From positions 1-6,564 of the forward strand of contig DJXA01000073.1 in the NCBI GenBank assembly GCA_002449555.1: a DNA stretch of 6,564 bases, in the 5' to 3' direction. How positions within the stretch are numbered: the stretch's first letter is position 1; every line of letters starts with the position of its first letter. Under the pieces are notes generated by a model, which was given only the letters and a program-made list of their open reading frames with translations, ran no database searches and was not told the DNA's origin. The position numbers were made by a program, and so were the translations under genes. Below, in pieces: positions 6,317-6,564 of this stretch. The stretch is from Atopobiaceae bacterium UBA7016 (GTDB taxonomy: Bacteria > Actinomycetota > Coriobacteriia > Coriobacteriales > Atopobiaceae).

Positions 6317-6564
6317 ATGGAGCCAATCAGGGAAGGTGCGTCAGGCGTCGCAATTGAAGACATTCAAGAGCGCTTGACCAGACTTGGCTACGAGATTGAC
6401 AGCAAGGAGCTTGCGGCACAGCGCTTTGGCAGCTCGACGGCGTCGGCGGTTGCCAAGTTCCGCCTTGACCACGGCATCAGTCTGGGCACCGAGGTTGACA
6501 CCACCACGTGGTCTACCCTGGTTGACGAGGGCTACCAAATGGGTGACCGCACGCTGTACCTGCG
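6317..6564 (+). CDS. Peptidoglycan-binding domain protein (partial, 3' end outside window)
   Basis: Seen: 82 complete codons. Residues about 9-70 fit one copy of the peptidoglycan-binding domain 1 fold: VAIEDIQERLTRLGYEID, then a FGSSTASAVAKFR segment with the usual phenylalanine-gly-thr-ala-val-phe pattern, then W65..LVDEGY. The text continues GDRTLYL, which in remembered Coriobacteriia proteins leads into a second such domain. No signal peptide or membrane segment precedes the domain, so export is unclear and the visible part alone does not show an enzyme. The ATG at 6317 follows AGGAG (6306-6310) by six bases. The gap to the prenyl synthase stop is 27 bases without a terminator, so it is probably the third gene of the galE operon. 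Whether an amidase or other hydrolase domain follows cannot be seen. Confidence 0.82.
   Translation, partial: MEPIREGASGVAIEDIQERLTRLGYEIDSKELAAQRFGSSTASAVAKFRLDHGISLGTEVDTTTWSTLVDEGYQMGDRTLYL

Overview
The window looks like chromosomal DNA from a GC-rich Gram-positive actinobacterium. My best guess is class Coriobacteriia (an Olsenella/Atopobium/Collinsella-like gut or oral anaerobe). This rests on GC-rich third codon positions, strong Shine-Dalgarno sequences, a cellobiose-type PTS, and remembered patterns for the small cysteine protein and the peptidoglycan-binding protein. It is inference from sequence style and recall, not from a marker gene. I see no insertion sequence, phage gene, CRISPR array, tRNA or rRNA.

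Layout. (1) Positions 1-247, minus strand: the first 82 codons of a PTS IIB protein (lactose/cellobiose family) running off the left edge, probably the first gene of a sugar-uptake operon. (2) Positions 248-718: about 470 bases of AT-richer non-coding DNA between divergent genes. It holds several inverted repeats that could be operators, a leader hairpin before the PTS gene, and a GntR-type operator candidate just before the regulator gene. (3) Positions 719-1438: a GntR/HutC-family repressor with a UTRA effector domain, most likely the local regulator of the PTS operon and of itself, followed by a terminator-like hairpin. (4) Positions 1534-3879: a 781-residue Lhr-like superfamily 2 helicase with all core motifs and an unusual acidic/proline-rich linker between its two RecA domains. 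(5) Positions 3917-4138: a 73-residue protein of unknown function with four clustered cysteines. (6) Positions 4184 to the right edge: a tight three-gene run of UDP-glucose 4-epimerase (galE), an all-trans polyprenyl diphosphate synthase starting three bases after the galE stop, and the start of a peptidoglycan-binding-domain protein.

How the genes fit together. The left part is a conventional sugar-uptake and repressor module. The right part suggests cell-envelope supply: galE provides UDP-galactose for surface glycans, the prenyl synthase provides an isoprenoid chain (for menaquinone or other lipids), and the third protein binds peptidoglycan. The helicase and the small cysteine protein lie between these modules, each with its own plausible extended -10 element, and have no obvious link to either. 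Nothing here clearly forms a new multi-gene system. The most open questions are the small cysteine protein, the helicase linker, and the operator architecture of the divergent region.
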